A stretch of 64,000 nucleotides of DNA from UBA7672 sp040398425. Its GTDB lineage: Bacteria > Pseudomonadota > Alphaproteobacteria > Caulobacterales > Hyphomonadaceae. Below, piece after piece: positions 8,992 to 18,172 of the stretch. The notes beneath the pieces are model-generated. The model had not been told where the DNA came from and did no database searches. It was given only the letters and a program-made list of their open reading frames with translations. Position 1 is the first letter of the stretch, and each line of letters starts with the position of its first letter. The DNA lies in contig JBBATZ010000008.1 in NCBI GenBank assembly GCA_040398425.1, positions 25,801 through 89,800 on the forward strand, written 5' to 3'. The translations under genes were made by a program, and so were the position numbers.

Positions 8992-9381
8992 TCACTTGAT
9001 CGAGCCGAACGCGTCCAGCAGACCTGCCCATTCGCGCTCCATCTCCGGTGTCCAGTCGGCCCCCAGGATATCGCGGAACACGTCGCGAATTGCGACGAAG
9101 AAACTGTCGAAGCGCTGGGCGGGGACACTGTATCCGTCGTGATGGATGCGCGACGACGCAATGATCTGCGGCGCAACGAGCCTGTCGCCGATGTAGTCAA
9201 GAATGCACTCCAGCGCCTGCTGCATCATAGAGGCGCGCACGCCGCCATCGCGATCCATCAGGAACAAGCGTTCGAGTTCCGGATATCTTTCAAACAGCCG
9301 CACATAGACGTCCGCCGTCGGATCCCCACGGCGTTCGGCCACCATTTCCAGTGTTCGCGTGATGACCGCGCCGTCGATCAT
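8992..9381 (-). CDS. Globin-like protein
   Basis: A 129-residue protein whose helical pattern suits a single-domain bacterial globin: an A-helix region MIDGAVITRTLEMVAER, then YVRLFERYPELERLF, and an F-helix region SSRIHHDGYSVPAQRF that could supply the proximal His. The C-terminal helix contains WTPEMEREWAGLLDAF. The ATG overlaps the stop of the upstream NUDIX gene (ATGA), so the two form a coupled pair. Haem binding is inferred; both candidate histidines are adjacent. It could act in oxygen or NO chemistry, or as a sensor fragment. Confidence 0.72.
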   Translation of the reverse strand: MIDGAVITRTLEMVAERRGDPTADVYVRLFERYPELERLFLMDRDGGVRASMMQQALECILDYIGDRLVAPQIIASSRIHHDGYSVPAQRFDSFFVAIRDVFRDILGADWTPEMEREWAGLLDAFGSIK

Positions 9382-9923
9382 GACGCGCGCGTCAGCTTTT
9401 CTGTTCCGGGCGGGTTTCCAAAGGGCGGGAACCCGTCTCGCCCTTCCGTCTCCCGATAATGATCGAGCGCCCATTTCACCGTTGGGAAGGCAAGCTCCGG
9501 CCACGGAATCTCATCCCAGCCAAACAGACCGACTTCGAGACTTTCAGGGCCCGGAGCAGGATCGTTGATAAGCCGTGCACGGAAGAAAATCTGTACCTGC
9601 CCAATTCGGGGAATCGAATAAAGGCCTAGAAGCGTTTCAAGTTCCAACTCTGCGCAGGCTTCCTCGCGCGCCTCGCGGGCGGCACCCTCTTCGACGCTTT
9701 CGCCCAGCTCCATGAAGCCAGCCGGCAGCGTCCAGAAGCCCATTCGTGGCTCGATTGCACGTCTACAGAGCAAAATTTTTCCCTCGCGATGCGCCACCAC
9801 GCCCGCAACGATCCGCGGGTTCACATAGTCGATGAAGCCACAACCATCGCACACACGCCGCTCCCGGTCCTCGCCGGGCGGCATCTTAATCGAAAAGGAA
9901 ATGGGAAAACCGGTGTCGCTCAC
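9378..9923 (-). CDS. NUDIX hydrolase with N-terminal zinc-ribbon motif
   Basis: About 181 residues, starting at GTG 9923. An N-terminal CDGCGFIDYVNPRIVAG motif resembles the half zinc ribbon of NudC-like and related NUDIX proteins. The Nudix box is GFMELGESVEEGAAREAREE followed by ACA: all metal-binding acidic residues are present, but the Gly near the box end is replaced by Cys. Family members hydrolyse nucleoside diphosphate derivatives such as NADH or ADP-ribose; the exact substrate is unknown. It is translationally coupled to the downstream globin gene. Confidence 0.85.
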   Translation of the reverse strand: MSDTGFPISFSIKMPPGEDRERRVCDGCGFIDYVNPRIVAGVVAHREGKILLCRRAIEPRMGFWTLPAGFMELGESVEEGAAREAREEACAELELETLLGLYSIPRIGQVQIFFRARLINDPAPGPESLEVGLFGWDEIPWPELAFPTVKWALDHYRETEGRDGFPPFGNPPGTEKLTRAS

Positions 9924-10042
9924 AGCAGAAACATGACCTTTGACTGTGCACAGGGGAGCATGGCGCGCTAGATTCGGCAAATGTGGGGAAGAATCGAAGG
10001 ATGACTCCCTATGCTTGAGCTGCATCAGAAACGGGGCTGGGC

Positions 10043-10696
10043 ATGAAGAGACCTGTCAGCGCAAAGCGACCCAACGCCAGCACTTCGCGTGGGGGAACGG
10101 GCGGCAAGTCGTCCGCGCACGCACGACCCGCGCGCGAGGTGTTTCGTCTAAGCCAGTCGCCATCGCACCTGTTGCGCCGCGCAGAGCAGTTCGCAGCCGA
10201 TCTTTTCGCGCGCTCTGATCTCAATGACGGTGTCACCCTGCGCCAGACCGTGCTGATGGCGGCCATCGCCGAGGCGGAAGGCGCCAGCCAGTCGGACCTC
10301 GTCCGCACCACGGGCGTCGATCGCTCGACACTGGCCGAGATGATGGCACGGATGGAAAAGCGCGGCCTGATTGCGCGTGCCGCTGCTGCAGGCGATGGCC
10401 GCGCCAAGTCTGTGCGCCTCACTGGCGAGGGCCGGCGCCGACTGGCGGCGACCCTGCCAGGCATGCGGGCTGTCGATCGCGCGCTACTGGCCGCCCTGCC
10501 CGCCGCACAGCGCGCCGCCTTCCAGTCGATCCTGTCGGAACTGGCTGAATCGGCTGATCGCGAAATCGCGACGCTGCCCGATGCGCTCGCGCCCGCGAAG
10601 CAAGCCATGAAGAAGGCGGGAAAGGCCGGCGCGCGCGTCGCAAAAAGGAAGATGCCGATGAAGCCGGCGGTGAAGCGCCCGACGAAGCGCCGCTAG
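10043..10696 (+). CDS. MarR family regulator with basic N- and C-terminal tails
   Basis: 217 residues. The central domain (about 40-155) is a MarR winged helix: EGASQSDLVRTTGVDRSTL is the recognition segment and GDGRAKSVRLTGEGRRRL is the wing. It is flanked by a basic N-tail (residues 1-35) and a Lys/Pro/Ala-rich C-tail with repeated KKAGKAGARVAKRK and KPAVKRPTKRR patterns, like histone H1 or eukaryote-like nucleoid proteins. The tails may add non-specific DNA affinity (inference). It converges on ccmG, sharing the CTAG stop at 10693-10696. Confidence 0.85.
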   Translation: MKRPVSAKRPNASTSRGGTGGKSSAHARPAREVFRLSQSPSHLLRRAEQFAADLFARSDLNDGVTLRQTVLMAAIAEAEGASQSDLVRTTGVDRSTLAEMMARMEKRGLIARAAAAGDGRAKSVRLTGEGRRRLAATLPGMRAVDRALLAALPAAQRAAFQSILSELAESADREIATLPDALAPAKQAMKKAGKAGARVAKRKMPMKPAVKRPTKRR

Positions 10697-11247
10697 TTGC
10701 CGCTGACGGTCTTGCCTGACTTCGCCTGTTCGGCGCGGTAGGCCGCGACGAAGTCGATAACGTCCTGTTCAACGAAGTAGTTGCGCTTGGTCTTGATGAT
10801 CTGGCCGTTGGCGTCGATCAGGAAGGTCTCCGGCACCCCCGAGATTCCCATGTCGATACCAAGGTCTCCTGTCGGATCCTGTCCGATCACCGCGAATGGG
10901 TTTCCCTCGCGTACCAGGAGTTCGCGCGCTGCGTCCTGTCCGGTCGGATCCTTGTAGAGAATGCCGACAATCTCGACGCCCTGCTTCTGCATCTCGACGA
11001 GCAGCGGATGCTCCAGCTTGCAGGGACCGCACCACGTCGCCCAGAAATTCACCAGGATCGGCCGGCCCTTGAAGTCGGACAGCTTCACCTGCGGATTGTC
11101 GAGCCCCGGCACATCGAACTCCGGCGACGGGCGCAGGGGCGATGCGAATGACGACGGCGCAGGATCATTGCCCGACAGGCGCTGGAAGCCGATCACGACC
11201 AGCAGCGCAAAAGCTGCAAGCGGCAGGATGGCCCACCAGCGCTTCAT
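10693..11247 (-). CDS. ccmG: Thiol:disulfide interchange protein CcmG (DsbE)
   Basis: A 184-residue periplasmic thioredoxin-fold protein anchored by one N-terminal helix. The active site WATWCGPC is near residue 72. The cis-Pro loop GISGVPETF, which includes the family's acidic pattern, follows. It keeps apocytochrome c haem-binding cysteines reduced. The start overlaps the ccmD stop (ATGA), and it is the last gene of the ccm run. Its stop shares CTAG with the convergent MarR gene. Confidence 0.95.
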   Translation of the reverse strand: MKRWWAILPLAAFALLVVIGFQRLSGNDPAPSSFASPLRPSPEFDVPGLDNPQVKLSDFKGRPILVNFWATWCGPCKLEHPLLVEMQKQGVEIVGILYKDPTGQDAARELLVREGNPFAVIGQDPTGDLGIDMGISGVPETFLIDANGQIIKTKRNYFVEQDVIDFVAAYRAEQAKSGKTVSGN

Positions 11248-11399
11248 GGTGCGTCGTCCTTCTCCGCCTGCTCCAGCTTGTGCTGCGCAGCGACAAGACG
11301 AAGCACGGTCCAGACAAACATGCCGATCAGAGCCACGCCGCCAATGGCGTAGCCGGTGACGACGTAGGCAGTGTAGTCAGTGTCGACGGGTATGGGCAT
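11244..11399 (-). CDS. ccmD: Haem exporter protein CcmD
   Basis: A 51-residue protein with one transmembrane helix (about residues 12-36) and a charged cytoplasmic C-tail, the usual CcmD layout. It stabilises the CcmABC complex and release of holo-CcmE. Its ATG overlaps the ccmC TAA by one base (TAATG), and its TGA overlaps the ccmG ATG. Identification relies on size, topology and gene order, because the family is poorly conserved. Confidence 0.88.
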   Translation of the reverse strand: MPIPVDTDYTAYVVTGYAIGGVALIGMFVWTVLRLVAAQHKLEQAEKDDAP

Positions 11400-12130
11400 T
11401 ACTCGGCCGCCTGTTTGCGCTGGAGCAGGATGTCGGCGCGTGTCTTCATGATCTCGGCGCGCATATTGAGCAGCGTCAGCCCGCCGAACAACGAGAGGTA
11501 GCCGAGCGCTGCGATATACATCGGAATCTTGAACTCGGCCGTCGTCTTGGCGTCGGTCGTCATGAAGGTCGACTTCTGGTGCAGCGAGGCAAACCACTCG
11601 ACCGAGAAGTGGATGATCGGAATGTTGACGGCGCCGACAAGGCAGAGGATCGCCGCGGCGCGCGCGGCCTTCTGCGGCGTGTCCATCGCTTCCCAGACAG
11701 CGATGTAGCCGAGGAAAATGAAGAACAGCAGGAGCACGGAGACGAGGCGCGCATCGCCCCACTCCCACCATGTGCCCCATGTGGTGTAGCCCCAGATCGA
11801 ACCGGTGATCAGTCCGATCGCCGTGAACACAGCACCGATCGGCGCAGCCGATTTCGCGGCGACGTCAGCCAGGGCGTGACGCCAGACGAACGAGATGAAG
11901 CTCGCCCCGACCATGAAGGCATAGGCGAACATGCAGAGCCACATGGCGGGCACATGGACGAACATCAAGCGCGCCCGCTCATCCTGCTGGAAATCCTCCG
12001 GCGTGCGGAAGAAACCGATGCCGAACCCCGTCACGATGAGGACGATGCCGAGGATCGTGAACCCCCAGGCTGGCCACTTCGAGCCCGCCATGAAGCGATG
12101 CGGGTTGTGGAAGAAAGACATCACGGCCAT
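11399..12130 (-). CDS. ccmC: Haem exporter protein CcmC
   Basis: A 243-residue membrane protein with six helices. The tryptophan-rich periplasmic loop TWGTWWEWGDARL near residue 122, diagnostic of the haem-handling family, is intact. Histidines in HVPAMW and IIHFSVEW are the expected external haem ligands. It loads haem onto CcmE. ATG 12130 or ATG 12121 could start it. It is separated from ccmB by 129 bases, unlike the other overlapping ccm genes. Confidence 0.95.
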   Translation of the reverse strand: MAVMSFFHNPHRFMAGSKWPAWGFTILGIVLIVTGFGIGFFRTPEDFQQDERARLMFVHVPAMWLCMFAYAFMVGASFISFVWRHALADVAAKSAAPIGAVFTAIGLITGSIWGYTTWGTWWEWGDARLVSVLLLFFIFLGYIAVWEAMDTPQKAARAAAILCLVGAVNIPIIHFSVEWFASLHQKSTFMTTDAKTTAEFKIPMYIAALGYLSLFGGLTLLNMRAEIMKTRADILLQRKQAAE

Positions 12131-12259
12131 GGGCCTAAGGCTCCCGAAACCTACCCGTCAGAGCAGGCAGTCTGAACATACAGTCTAGTCAGGCAGCCAG
12201 CCGTCCGGCGGTCACAACTTCCGGAACTGACCTGCAACGAAATCTCTGACCCCACGTCT

Positions 12260-12925
12260 TTAATCGATGGCCGTTCTCAATGCCATCGCTGCTCCGAAAG
12301 GCGATGTCGCCACCCCGAACAGCGCCGCCGAGACCGTCAACAGCAGCGGCCCGACCCAGTCTGCGCCATCCGCTGCTGCAGCCAGCGCAGCGGCCCCGAA
12401 AATCATGGTCGGCACATAAAGCGGCAGCGTGACCAGCGCGATCAGCAACCCTCCCCTGCGCATTCCGGCGGCCAGCGCGGCGCCGATCGAGCCGAAGAAA
12501 AAGAAGGCCAGCGTCCCGATCAGGGAGGCCAGGACCACCAGACCGGTCGCCTCGACCGGACCCTGCAGCATGATCCAGAGCACCGGGGCCACGACGGCGA
12601 GGGGAATTCCGGTCGCAATCCAATGCGCCAGCGTCTTGGCGAGGGCGATACCCTCCATTCCAATGCCCGACCCTGCATAGGCGTCCAGCGTGCCGTCCTC
12701 GAGGTCGGCCTGGAACAGACGCTCCATCGGCAGGAGACTCGAGAGGGCGAGCGCGATCCACATCACCCCCGGCCCGGCCGTCTGCAGGGCGACGGTCTCC
12801 GATCCGACCGCAAACGGCGTCATGCTGGCGGATGCGGCAAAGAAGCCCACCGGCAGCGCTGCCCCGCCCCCGCCGGACCAGGCCAGCTTCAATTCACGCG
12901 CAAAGACCGAGAACGAACCACTCAC
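12260..12925 (-). CDS. ccmB: Haem exporter protein CcmB
   Basis: A 221-residue permease subunit of the CcmAB complex with six hydrophobic helices. The conserved segment LFQADLEDGTLD near residue 70 and FFFGSIGAALAAG are present. CcmAB uses ATP to release holo-CcmE from CcmC. The start overlaps the ccmA stop (ATGA at 12922-12925), consistent with stoichiometric translation. Confidence 0.94.
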   Translation of the reverse strand: MSGSFSVFARELKLAWSGGGGAALPVGFFAASASMTPFAVGSETVALQTAGPGVMWIALALSSLLPMERLFQADLEDGTLDAYAGSGIGMEGIALAKTLAHWIATGIPLAVVAPVLWIMLQGPVEATGLVVLASLIGTLAFFFFGSIGAALAAGMRRGGLLIALVTLPLYVPTMIFGAAALAAAADGADWVGPLLLTVSAALFGVATSPFGAAMALRTAID

Positions 12926-13566
12926 GCGTTTGCTCCGGACTTGGGCGCGCCGGTTTTCAGGCTGGCGAGGTCCAGACTGCGCGAGCCGGCAAAGCCGTCG
13001 CCATGGACGGCCGCGATCACCATGCCGCCGCTTGCCCTGTGATCTGCGACAAGCTGACTCACCAGGGCGCGTCCCTCGGTATCAAGCGCGGCCGTCGGTT
13101 CATCGAGCAGCCAGACCGGACGCGGATCAATCAGCAGGCGGGTCAGCGCCAGACGCCGCTTTTGCCCGGCCGAAAGCCCCCGTCCGGGCACGGAACTGCG
13201 GTTTGCCAGCCCAACCCGCTTCATCGCCGCCGCGGCCGCCTGAGTGTCCCTGCCAAAATAGCGGGCCCAGAATTCGGCCTGTTCCGCAGCGCTTTCAGAG
13301 GGTTTCACCGCATCGAGGTGGCCAAGATAGTGCCGCGGAGCGTCCTCGCCCCCGCCCGAAAAGCGTACGATCCCGGCGTGCGGGCGGGTCAAACCAGCGA
13401 GAATGCGAAGCAGTGTCGATTTACCCGAGCCGTTGGCGCCGCGCAGTTCGAGCGCCTCGCCGGCGGACAACTTCAGGGACAGCCCCTCGAACAGGACGCG
13501 CAAACCGCGCGCCGCCGCGAGATTTTCAACCTCAAGGACCAGTGATGAGGCGCCTTCGCCAGCCAA
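12922..13566 (-). CDS. ccmA: Haem exporter ATP-binding protein CcmA
   Basis: A 214-residue ABC ATPase. It has Walker A GANGSGKSTLLRI near residue 43, signature LSAGQKRRLALTRL and Walker B VWLLDEP with a downstream switch His (VAAVHGDG). First gene of the ccm run, divergent from aconitase with 119 bases between the starts. That interval must hold both promoters. Confidence 0.95.
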   Translation of the reverse strand: MAGEGASSLVLEVENLAAARGLRVLFEGLSLKLSAGEALELRGANGSGKSTLLRILAGLTRPHAGIVRFSGGGEDAPRHYLGHLDAVKPSESAAEQAEFWARYFGRDTQAAAAAMKRVGLANRSSVPGRGLSAGQKRRLALTRLLIDPRPVWLLDEPTAALDTEGRALVSQLVADHRASGGMVIAAVHGDGFAGSRSLDLASLKTGAPKSGANA

Positions 13567-13685
13567 TTCCTTTACCCCTTCGGGTTCAATTGCTTCCCAT
13601 AACGGCGTCCTGTAGGAACGCCGCCAGCGCGGGGGGCCGCCGGCTCCCGCACGTCGATTATTCGATGCCCCGAAAGGCGCCCAGC

Positions 13686-16364
13686 ATGCCGTCCCTCGAC
13701 AGTTTCAAATCCCGCAAAACCCTCACGGTCGGCGCGAAGACGTACGCCTATTACAGCCTTGAGGCTGCAGCGCAAAATGGCCTGGGCGACATTTCGCGCC
13801 TGCCGGTCTCGCTGAAGGTCCTGTTGGAAAACCTGTTGCGCTTCGAGGACGGCAAGACGGTTACACAGGACGACATCAAGGCCTTCGCGGGCTGGCTCAA
13901 GGACAAGGGTTCGGCCGAGGTCGAGATCGCCTACCGCCCTGCCCGCGTCTTGATGCAAGACTTCACGGGCGTCCCCGCCGTGGTCGACCTCGCCGCGATG
14001 CGCGACGCCGCCACCAAGCTCGGCGCCGACCCCAAGGCCATCAACCCGCTGGTGCCAGTCGACCTCGTGATCGACCACTCGGTCATGGTCGACAATTTCG
14101 GCCGTGCGGATTCGTTCAAACAGAACGTGAAGCGCGAATACGAGCGCAACATGGAGCGCTACGAGTTCCTGAAATGGGGCCAGGGCGCGTTTGACAATTT
14201 CCGCGTCGTTCCGCCCGGCACCGGCATCTGCCACCAGGTGAACCTCGAATACCTCGCCCAGACTGTCTGGACCAAAGAGGAAGATGGCGAGGTGGTCGCC
14301 TTCCCCGACACCTGCGTCGGAACAGATTCGCACACCACCATGATCAACGGCCTCAGCGTTCTCGGCTGGGGCGTGGGCGGCATCGAGGCCGAGGCGGCCA
14401 TGCTGGGCCAGCCCGTCTCCATGCTCATCCCGGAAGTCATCGGCTTCAAGCTGACCGGCAAGCTGCCGGAAGGCGCCACCGCCACCGACCTCGTGCTGAC
14501 CGTCACTCAGATGCTGCGCAAGAAAGGCGTGGTCGGCAAGTTCGTGGAATTCTACGGCCCCGGCATCGACAATCTCAGCCTCGAAGACCAGGCCACGATC
14601 GCCAACATGGCCCCGGAATACGGCGCCACGTGCGGCTTCTTCCCGATCAGCCAGGAGACGATCAACTTCCTGTCCTCGACAGGCCGCCTCGCCGAGCGCG
14701 TCGCCCTTGTCGAAGCTTACGCCAAGGCGCAGGGCTTCTGGCGCGCCGACATGAAGGACCCGACATTCACCGACACGCTGTCGCTCGAACTCTCCAGCAT
14801 CGAGCCCTCGATCGCCGGTCCGAAGCGCCCGCAGGACCGCATTGTCCTGCGCGACGCTGCCGACAATTTCGCGCTCTGCCTCGACAAGGAATTCGGCCGT
14901 CTCGACAAGGCCGACGTGCGCGCCGCCGTTGCCGGCACGGACTACGCGATCGGCCATGGTGACGTGGTGATCGCGGCGATCACGAGCTGCACCAACACCT
15001 CCAACCCCAGCGTCCTGATTGCGGCTGGCCTGCTCGCCCGAAACGCCCGTGCGCGTGGCCTCACTTCGAAGCCGTGGGTGAAAACGTCGCTTGCGCCGGG
15101 CTCGCAGGTTGTCACCGACTATCTCGCCAAGGCGGGCCTCACCGAACATCTCGATGCACTCGGCTTCAACCTCGTCGGCTATGGCTGCACAACCTGCATC
15201 GGCAACTCGGGCCCGCTGCCCGTGGAAGTCTCCGCCGCCGTCGCGCAGGGCGATCTCGTTGCCTGCTCGGTGCTGTCGGGCAACCGCAACTTCGAAGGCC
15301 GCGTCAACCCCGATGTGCGGGCGAACTATCTCGCCTCCCCGCCGCTGGTCGTCGCCTACGCGCTTGCAGGCTCGATGAAGATCAACATCACGAAGGATCC
15401 GATCGGCTACGACGACAAGAATGAGCCGGTCTATCTTGCCGACATCTGGCCGACGACGAAAGAGATCGCCGAGACCGTGCGCCGGGTCGTCACCGCGGAA
15501 ATGTTCGCGGCGCGCTATTCCGACGTCTTCAAGGGCGACGAGCAGTGGCAGAAGATCAAGGTTGAAGGCGGCGCCACCTATGGCTGGCCGATGGCCTCGA
15601 CCTACGTGCAGAACCCGCCCTACTTCGAAGGCATGACGATGACGCCGGTGCCCATCACCGATGTCAGCAATGCCAGCATCATGGCGCTGTTCGGTGATTC
15701 GATCACGACCGACCACATCTCGCCTGCCGGCGACATCACCTCCGCCGGACCCGCCGGCAAATACCTGCGCGAACACCAGGTGCCGGTCATGGACTTCAAT
15801 TCCTATGGCGCGCGTCGCGGTAACCATGAGGTGATGATGCGCGGAACCTTCGCCAACATCCGGATCAAGAACCACATGGTCCCCGGCGTCGAAGGCGGCG
15901 TGACGAAGAAGGATGGCGAGACAAAAGCAATCTATGACGCCGCGATGGAATACATCGCCGAAGGCACGGATCTCGTGATCTTCGCCGGCAAGGAATACGG
16001 CACCGGCTCCTCGCGCGACTGGGCCGCCAAGGGCACCCGCCTGCTCGGCGTTCGCGCGGTCATTGCCGAGAGTTTCGAGCGCATCCACCGCTCCAACCTG
16101 ATCGGCATGGGCGTGCTCCCGCTGCAGTTCGGGGAGAGCGATAGCTGGAAATCGCTCAAGCTCACGGGCGCCGAAAAGATCACGATCCTGGGAGTCGCCT
16201 CCTTGTCGCCGCGCCAGTCAGTAACGGTTGAAATTGCCTATCTTGACGGCTCGAAAGCCGCGATCGAGGCAAAAGTGCGCATCGATACCGAGAACGAGCT
16301 GGATTACTTCCGCAATGGCGGGATTCTCCACTACGTGCTGCGACAGCTGGCGCGGGCCTCGTGA
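13686..16364 (+). CDS. acnA: Aconitate hydratase A
   Basis: 892 residues, normal for AcnA. It isomerises citrate to isocitrate in the TCA cycle using a [4Fe-4S] cluster. The cluster cysteines are in AITSCTNTSNPSVL and GYGCTTCIGNSGPLP. Substrate-site arginines lie in the C-terminal swivel domain with EYGTGSSRDWAAKG. The ATG at 13686 has GAAAGG upstream and gives MPSLDSFKSRKTL; an in-frame ATG at 13665 would add seven residues. Adjacency to ccmA is common in alphaproteobacteria. Confidence 0.97.
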   Translation: MPSLDSFKSRKTLTVGAKTYAYYSLEAAAQNGLGDISRLPVSLKVLLENLLRFEDGKTVTQDDIKAFAGWLKDKGSAEVEIAYRPARVLMQDFTGVPAVVDLAAMRDAATKLGADPKAINPLVPVDLVIDHSVMVDNFGRADSFKQNVKREYERNMERYEFLKWGQGAFDNFRVVPPGTGICHQVNLEYLAQTVWTKEEDGEVVAFPDTCVGTDSHTTMINGLSVLGWGVGGIEAEAAMLGQPVSMLIPEVIGFKLTGKLPEGATATDLVLTVTQMLRKKGVVGKFVEFYGPGIDNLSLEDQATIANMAPEYGATCGFFPISQETINFLSSTGRLAERVALVEAYAKAQGFWRADMKDPTFTDTLSLELSSIEPSIAGPKRPQDRIVLRDAADNFALCLDKEFGRLDKADVRAAVAGTDYAIGHGDVVIAAITSCTNTSNPSVLIAAGLLARNARARGLTSKPWVKTSLAPGSQVVTDYLAKAGLTEHLDALGFNLVGYGCTTCIGNSGPLPVEVSAAVAQGDLVACSVLSGNRNFEGRVNPDVRANYLASPPLVVAYALAGSMKINITKDPIGYDDKNEPVYLADIWPTTKEIAETVRRVVTAEMFAARYSDVFKGDEQWQKIKVEGGATYGWPMASTYVQNPPYFEGMTMTPVPITDVSNASIMALFGDSITTDHISPAGDITSAGPAGKYLREHQVPVMDFNSYGARRGNHEVMMRGTFANIRIKNHMVPGVEGGVTKKDGETKAIYDAAMEYIAEGTDLVIFAGKEYGTGSSRDWAAKGTRLLGVRAVIAESFERIHRSNLIGMGVLPLQFGESDSWKSLKLTGAEKITILGVASLSPRQSVTVEIAYLDGSKAAIEAKVRIDTENELDYFRNGGILHYVLRQLARAS

Positions 16365-16433
16365 CCCGAAGTGATCGGGGGGTCACAGCCTCTTGATTCG
16401 TAGTTTTGCGTTGCCGCGAGATAACGGGACGGA

Positions 16434-17156
16434 ATGAAGTCGGTTATCGCCCTTGCAGCTTCTGCGCTCTTCGCGCTGGCGATCGCGCCAGCCGCGCTGG
16501 CGCAACGCGGCGGCATGAACGTGCCCGAACATGCGACCCGCCCCGTGGTCATGGAACTCTTCTCCAGCCAGGGCTGCGGCAACTGTCCGGTGGCTAATGC
16601 CAACATCGTCAAGCTGGCCGAGCGCTCGGACGTGATCGCGATCACTTATCCGGTCAACATCTGGGACTATCTCGGCTGGGATGACACCTTCGCGCAGAAG
16701 GAGTTCACGGAACGCCAGAAGCGCTACAACCGTGCGCTCGGTTATCGTGGGCCCTACACGCCGCAGGTCGTCTATTCCGGGCGCGTGCACGGACCAGGCA
16801 CCAGCATCAAGCAGATCGAGGAACGCTTCGCGGTCCGCGACATCAGTCCCTACCCCGCCACCCTGACGTTCGAAAAGGACCTCGTCCTCGTCTCGGGTGA
16901 TTTGCCGGATAAAGTCACCAAGGCAGTCATGATCGTCGCCCACTTCCATCCCGGCCTGACAAAAGTCACGCCCGGCGGCGGCACGAACAAGGGCAAGCCG
17001 ATGACCTACTGGAACCTTGTCACCAAGGTCGAGCAGGTCGGTGAATGGAAGGGTGGCGCGCAACGCTTCCCCGTCAAATGCACCGAAGGCTGCGTCGTCA
17101 TGGTGCAGAAGGACGGTGGTGAAGGTCTTATCCTCGGCGTGGTGCAGAAGCGCTAA
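16434..17156 (+). CDS. DUF1223 exported thioredoxin-like protein
   Basis: 240 residues with a cleavable signal peptide (cut near ALAQ at residue 24). The DUF1223 hallmark VMELFSSQGCGNCPVA near residue 42 carries a CxxC pair at the place of a thioredoxin active site. Further motifs are VNIWDYLGWDDTFA and YTPQVVYSGR. The family is periplasmic and of unknown function, perhaps redox-related. It lies 69 bases after acnA on the same strand and could be read through from it. Confidence 0.88.
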   Translation: MKSVIALAASALFALAIAPAALAQRGGMNVPEHATRPVVMELFSSQGCGNCPVANANIVKLAERSDVIAITYPVNIWDYLGWDDTFAQKEFTERQKRYNRALGYRGPYTPQVVYSGRVHGPGTSIKQIEERFAVRDISPYPATLTFEKDLVLVSGDLPDKVTKAVMIVAHFHPGLTKVTPGGGTNKGKPMTYWNLVTKVEQVGEWKGGAQRFPVKCTEGCVVMVQKDGGEGLILGVVQKR

Positions 17157-17167
17157 GGCGCTCGTCT

Positions 17168-18172
17168 CTATTCGGCCAGCACATTCAGCGGCGTCGCAAA
17201 CGCACCCCAGTCCAACTCGGTCAGCGCGAACGCCCATTGGGCGGCCTTGCCGTTGATCGCCTGCGCGAGCGACACGGCCTCGGGCGACGCACCCTCGGCT
17301 GTGGCTGCGCTTACCGTTACCCAGCCGCGATCCTTGACGCGCCAGCAGCGCACAACGATCGCGACGCCCGACGCGAGCCGCGTCACATGCTCGGCATGCG
17401 GCGCGCCCACCGCAACCTTTACAGCCGGCGTCACATCGGTTGGCGCAAGGCGCGTCAGCGCTTCGGCCACCATCTTCGGACCCAAGGCTGCGAAGACAAT
17501 CCGCCGGTCGTTGGGCGGGGCGAGTGAGAAGATGCCCGTGCCCGTGCTCTGCAATCTGTAAGGCTGGCCCTCTGAAGGCCGCACATCCGCGCCCGTAATG
17601 TCTGCCGCCGCGATCCGCACTACGTCGAGATCGAGCCAGGCCGAGGCGCGCTGCAACGGCGGCAGTACGCCATTGCCGACCGCCCAGGCCTGCAGGTCGT
17701 CAGGCTTGCGAATGTAGGACTGGCCCTCGCGATAGCCGACCAGCAGTCTGACGAAATCATTGCCTTCGCCATCGCTTACCTCGACCAACGCCCCCGTGCC
17801 GCCTTGCGCGGGGGCGCCGAGGCCGATGCGATCGAACTTGCGATCATCCCGCGTCATCGCCTTGGCGTAGGTGATGTGCGACAGCGCCTCGGTCAGCTCC
17901 TGCATCTTGGCGTCGGTGACAGGATAGCCGCCCTTCTCCGCCACGGCCCAGCCCTGTGGACCACGCACGATGTGGTAGCTCTCTTCGCTGGTAGTGACCG
18001 TCACCATGCCGACGAGCGCCGATTTTGACTCAAACGCCGGCAGCACCTGCCGCCCGACCTCCGAGCGCTGCAGTTCATCTTGCGGCGGCATCCAGGCGAC
18101 CGCGCCGAGCACCAGGGAGGCGGCTGCGACGCCGCCCAGAATCATGAGCGTCTTGCGTGATGGCTTGCTCAT
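17168..18172 (-). CDS. DUF4340 domain-containing membrane-anchored protein
   Basis: 334 residues with an N-terminal transmembrane anchor (residues 9-28) and a large extracytoplasmic part of repeated beta motifs, including GYPVTDAKMQELTEAL and VGYREGQSYIRKPDD, as in DUF4340. The ATG overlaps the stop of the GldG-like gene (ATGA). It is the last of four overlapping genes of a gliding-type ABC system, where DUF4340 proteins are often found. The function is unknown. Confidence 0.82.
   Translation of the reverse strand: MSKPSRKTLMILGGVAAASLVLGAVAWMPPQDELQRSEVGRQVLPAFESKSALVGMVTVTTSEESYHIVRGPQGWAVAEKGGYPVTDAKMQELTEALSHITYAKAMTRDDRKFDRIGLGAPAQGGTGALVEVSDGEGNDFVRLLVGYREGQSYIRKPDDLQAWAVGNGVLPPLQRASAWLDLDVVRIAAADITGADVRPSEGQPYRLQSTGTGIFSLAPPNDRRIVFAALGPKMVAEALTRLAPTDVTPAVKVAVGAPHAEHVTRLASGVAIVVRCWRVKDRGWVTVSAATAEGASPEAVSLAQAINGKAAQWAFALTELDWGAFATPLNVLAE

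Noticed and set aside
13572..16088. A very long open frame antisense to aconitase (more than 800 codons)
   Set aside because: Shadow of high-GC codon use in acnA; composition is His/Asp/Gly/Val-biased with no recognisable domain. Similar antisense frames occur over other genes.
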